Source: an uncultured Clostridiaceae bacterium
GTDB lineage: Bacteria; Bacillota; Clostridia; Lachnospirales; Lachnospiraceae
Direction of reading: 5' to 3'
Assembly: GCA_949948825.1 (NCBI GenBank)
Contig: CATLIJ010000001.1
Span: 1-50,773 of the forward strand
Length of the DNA: 50,773 nt
The position numbers and the translations under genes are program-made. The notes beneath the pieces were generated by a model. That model was not told where the DNA came from, ran no database searches, and saw nothing but the letters and a program-made list of their open reading frames with translations. Below are positions 48,290 to 50,773 of this stretch, one piece after another (positions within the stretch are counted from its first letter, which is position 1; each line of letters begins with the position of its first letter).

Positions 48290-49186
48290 ATGGCAAAAAC
48301 GGTTGCTATTGAATTTCAGTATTTTGAAGTGTGTTGTTTGAATGATAAAACAAAAACGGAATTTAAGTATGATTTTCAGAAGTGGCTTAATAAAATATTA
48401 GACGAGGCTGATGCGTTAGATAGTCGAATTAAAGAAATTGGCGGAATCAAAGGACGCCTAGAAAAAATTGATATGGTGCTAAATGATGAATTTTATGTTC
48501 TGAATTTTATGAGAATGGAAGAAATAAGTAACACATATATAGTTAGAGAAAATGAAAGGGCCCAACATATTGATTTAGAAGATGATGAATATATAGGAAG
48601 AAGTACTGTTGTTTTATATGACCCCAGGGTAAATGTGGCTATGATACAGAGGAACAGAGGTGGGTATGGCGTTTCGGCAATTGAAAGCTATGTTAATTCG
48701 TTTAACAGTTCGGATGATTTATGCTATTTTCGGCCAATAAATGATGAGTTTAAAGATAGCGGTCGAGACGGGGCATTTTTAAAATTGGATGTGAGGTTTG
48801 CAAATATCCGAAATTTTAAGGCATATAAATCAAAAGCGTTTGAGAAAGTTATTGATGCATGTAACGATCTTGAGTGCCTAACTGCTCATTTAGAAATAGG
48901 TTTGGGGCGAGCTAAAGGAGAAGAATTGAATGCTGAAACAATACAGGAAGCTATTTTAGATATTAGGGATCCAAGAAATCGGGAAAATATAAGTACAGCT
49001 AAAATAAAATATACGGATGACCAGAAAGCGGAAATTTTTGATTTGTTTGATAATTTGGTTCATGATATAATATATTTCACAGTTCCGTCAAGGGGGGAAT
49101 TAGCTTTTACAGATATGGCAGAAAGAATGGCAAAACAGTATGATGAACAGAGTAGAGCAAAAATTTTGAATATTTTAAGGGAGTGA
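48290..49186 (+). CDS. Phage cargo protein (DUF6731-like), first gene of an AT-rich pair
   Basis: A 298-residue soluble acidic protein. TVAIEFQYFEVC at the start, IDLEDDEYIGRSTVVLYDPRVNVAMIQRNRGGYGVSAIESYVNSF in the middle (residues ~85-130) and KIKYTDDQKAEIFDLFDNLVHDI near the end fit a DUF6731-type protein as I remember the family; no catalytic motif stands out. Base composition is much more AT-rich than neighbours, indicating separate origin. ATG at 48290 with GGAGAG upstream. The partner gene starts six bases after its stop. Confidence 0.8.
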   Translation: MAKTVAIEFQYFEVCCLNDKTKTEFKYDFQKWLNKILDEADALDSRIKEIGGIKGRLEKIDMVLNDEFYVLNFMRMEEISNTYIVRENERAQHIDLEDDEYIGRSTVVLYDPRVNVAMIQRNRGGYGVSAIESYVNSFNSSDDLCYFRPINDEFKDSGRDGAFLKLDVRFANIRNFKAYKSKAFEKVIDACNDLECLTAHLEIGLGRAKGEELNAETIQEAILDIRDPRNRENISTAKIKYTDDQKAEIFDLFDNLVHDIIYFTVPSRGELAFTDMAERMAKQYDEQSRAKILNILRE

Positions 49187-49192
49187 TCCAAG

Positions 49193-49762
49193 TTGAAGGA
49201 AAGAAGAAAGTTTATTGATATTTGGAGGGAATGCTACTCTTTAGTGATACCTACTGGAGCTTGTTTTTTATATATGACTGTTTATTACCTTACACAGACA
49301 AAAATACTTAATTTTAAATATATTACGGATAGCCAGAATTTTTCTGCAATGTTAGAATCGACAATTAACTTTGTTTCTATTATTATAGGTATTTTCGGGT
49401 TTTTGTTGCCAATATTGATAACATCAAAGAATGAATTTGCGTTAATAAAGTATTTTACTTCAAATATTGATAAAAAAGCGTTTTCGTTTAATCTACGAAT
49501 GATAATTGTTAGCGGATTGTCAACAATTTTTGTATCGTGTATGTTATTTTTCTTTGATATTTTTAGCGAATGGTTTAAGCAGATAATGATTTTATTATGG
49601 ATTTGGATGCTGTTTTATTTTATGCTTAGTTCTTATAGATTTGTTAGTATTTTTATACGTTTGTTTTTGGAGGAAAAAATTGAACCCCAAAAGGAGGTGG
49701 CGTCTCCATTGGATGCCACAAAGGTAAAAAATCTGAAGGATAAAATAAAAAAAGGAACATAG
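49193..49762 (+). CDS. Four-helix membrane protein, second gene of the cargo pair
   Basis: A 189-residue membrane protein with hydrophobic segments at about residues 15-34, 58-77, 103-122 and 130-158, and a Lys-rich cytoplasmic tail. No family recognised. Start is TTG at 49193 after GGGAGTG. Its position directly behind a soluble partner, the shared AT-rich composition and common promoter suggest a two-protein module in which this is the membrane effector; that is inference. Confidence 0.75.
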   Translation: MKERRKFIDIWRECYSLVIPTGACFLYMTVYYLTQTKILNFKYITDSQNFSAMLESTINFVSIIIGIFGFLLPILITSKNEFALIKYFTSNIDKKAFSFNLRMIIVSGLSTIFVSCMLFFFDIFSEWFKQIMILLWIWMLFYFMLSSYRFVSIFIRLFLEEKIEPQKEVASPLDATKVKNLKDKIKKGT

Positions 49763-49824
49763 TGTAGTGTTAATTCAATTCTTTTTTCTCTCATAAAAAA
49801 CCGACCAACAGGGGGTGAGTAAGC

Positions 49825-50604
49825 ATGGCCAGGGCGCCGGACCCGAGAATAGACCAGGCAAGGGAAATGTATCTTGCTGGTGAAAAATTAATTAATATTG
49901 CGAAGCAGCTTGATTTGCCAGAGGGTACGGTCCGCCGCTGGAAATGCACGCACAAATGGGGCGAACGCTCGAATGCAAAAAGCGAGCGTTCGCAAAAGGG
50001 AACGAAAGTGAAGCGGAAACGTGGTGCGCAGCCAGGAAACAAAAACAGTTCTGGCGGGCCGCCAGGAAATAAGAAAGCAGTTAAGACGGGAGAGTTCGAG
50101 ACTCTCCTTTTTGATTGTCTGGATGAAGAGGAAAAGAGGTTGATTGAAAGCACTCCAAAGGATAAGCAGCGCCTTCTCTTGCAGGAGATCGGATTTTCCT
50201 CTGTCCGGGAGCGTCGTATGCTGAAACGGATTGAGGCTATAAAGCAGTCCGAAGGGTACATGGGGGAAGAAGGGCTGACCCTGGTAAGCATTGAGACGGG
50301 AGAGGAGGGGACGAAAAAGAAATATGAAGGGAAGCTGGGACAAATCCAGGCGATTGAAGAGGCCATAACCCGTGTACAGGCCAGAAAGCAGCGTGCCATA
50401 GAATTTTTGCATAAATTTGGATTTGACGACGAACAGATCCGTCTGGAGACCCGGCGCCTGGAGATGGCGGTCAGAGCCAACGGTGAGGTTGGGGAAGAAG
50501 AGGAACAGGATGACGGCTTCCTGGATGCCTTAAAAGGTTCCGTAGATGCAGATTGGGAGGGATGGGAAGATGGCGTTAAGGATGAAAAGGCGTCCGATAT
50601 TTAA
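49825..50604 (+). CDS. terS: Phage terminase small subunit
   Basis: A 259-residue terminase small subunit with an N-terminal HTH (ARAPDPRIDQAREMYLAGEKLINIAKQLDLPEGTVRRWK) and the conserved basic segment RGAQPGNKNSSGGPPGNKKAVKTGEFE, then coiled-coil regions (about 150-215) and an acidic C-terminus. It recognises phage DNA for packaging. GGGGGTGAG precedes the ATG. The large subunit gene overlaps its end by 35 bases. Confidence 0.92.
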   Translation: MARAPDPRIDQAREMYLAGEKLINIAKQLDLPEGTVRRWKCTHKWGERSNAKSERSQKGTKVKRKRGAQPGNKNSSGGPPGNKKAVKTGEFETLLFDCLDEEEKRLIESTPKDKQRLLLQEIGFSSVRERRMLKRIEAIKQSEGYMGEEGLTLVSIETGEEGTKKKYEGKLGQIQAIEEAITRVQARKQRAIEFLHKFGFDDEQIRLETRRLEMAVRANGEVGEEEEQDDGFLDALKGSVDADWEGWEDGVKDEKASDI

Positions 50605-50773
50605 GTTTAAGCCATTTTCCAGGAAACAGCGGCAGGTCCTGAACTGGTGGATGGACGGAAGTCCGGTAAAAGACTATGAGGGGATTATTGCAGACGGTGC
50701 AATCCGTTCGGGCAAGACAGTGTCCATGTCCCTTAGTTTTGTGTTTTGGGCTATGGATTCGTTTGATTGGCAA
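50570..50773 (+). CDS. terL: Phage terminase large subunit, N-terminal part
   Basis: The first 68 residues of a packaging ATPase; the gene continues past the window. MALRMKRRPIFKFKPFSRKQ leads to the Walker A-type loop DGAIRSGKTVSMS near residues 44-56, typical of phage terminase large subunits. GGAGGG lies eight bases before the ATG at 50570; the ATG at 50582 is a less likely start. Confidence 0.88.
   Translation, partial: MALRMKRRPIFKFKPFSRKQRQVLNWWMDGSPVKDYEGIIADGAIRSGKTVSMSLSFVFWAMDSFDWQ

Larger units (their letters stand above)
39441..50773. mobile_element. Prophage, left end at tRNA-Gly, continuing past the window
   Basis: An integrase points toward the tRNA. Then come accessory and toxin genes, a divergent repressor/Cro switch, an IS110 insertion, small phage genes, an ArpU-like late regulator, cargo, terS and the start of terL. 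Left end taken as the T-arm/3' end of tRNA-Gly. Right end not seen. No replication or recombination genes are found between the switch and the late region, so it may be defective. Confidence 0.85.

Noticed and set aside
39408..50773. CRISPR array or cas genes in the prophage or elsewhere in the window
   Set aside because: No regularly spaced repeats and no Cas-like proteins seen; the only short direct repeats are operators and DnaA boxes.

Overview
The window looks like a chromosomal segment of a spore-forming, gut-type Clostridium in the family Lachnospiraceae. Three things point there: moderate GC, AGGAGG-type ribosome sites almost throughout, and sporulation genes (yyaC, yabP, yabQ, spoIIE) lying next to glycogen/starch-type GH13 proteins, a CBS-type pyrophosphatase and YitT. 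The assignment rests on recognised gene families and gene order, not on a database search.

Layout. 1-666 is the end of a mobile element: the tail of a large serine recombinase and a decayed PIN toxin fragment, abutting an amidase gene that has lost its 5' part. 1269-4496 (minus) holds a chemoreceptor, an orphan sugar-binding lipoprotein and a TSCPD protein. 4665-29205 is mostly ordinary plus-strand housekeeping: mtnN, membrane and coiled-coil proteins, yyaC, a LysM protein, transketolase, ROK glucokinase, Mn-pyrophosphatase, a shikimate-kinase-like protein, phosphoglycerate mutase, murC, a DnaD/DnaC primosome pair behind a dense DnaA-box cluster, PRPP synthetase, signal peptidase, a nucleotidyltransferase, a GH13 protein that has lost its catalytic residues, and mazG. 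29298-36565 is the conserved hup-rqcP-yabP-yabQ-divIC-spoIIE-tilS-hpt-ftsH cluster, in which the yabP and spoIIE ribosome sites lie in the 3' arms of terminator-like hairpins. 37066-39129 is an apparently active GH13 enzyme flanked by two inverted copies of a structured repeat.

From tRNA-Gly(CCC) at 39408 to the right edge is a prophage. It has a tyrosine integrase with an internal deletion, Uma2, YgiT, ImmA and PIN-toxin genes, a CI/Cro-type switch with three operators, an IS110-family insertion, late-control genes, a cargo pair and the terminase genes. No replication module is visible. The most interesting unit is the AT-rich cargo pair at 48290-49762, a soluble protein followed by a four-helix membrane protein. 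It sits between the late regulator and the terminase behind a near-consensus promoter whose spacer holds a perfect Gram-positive LexA (SOS) box. I infer a damage-inducible phage cargo or defence module; its function is not established.
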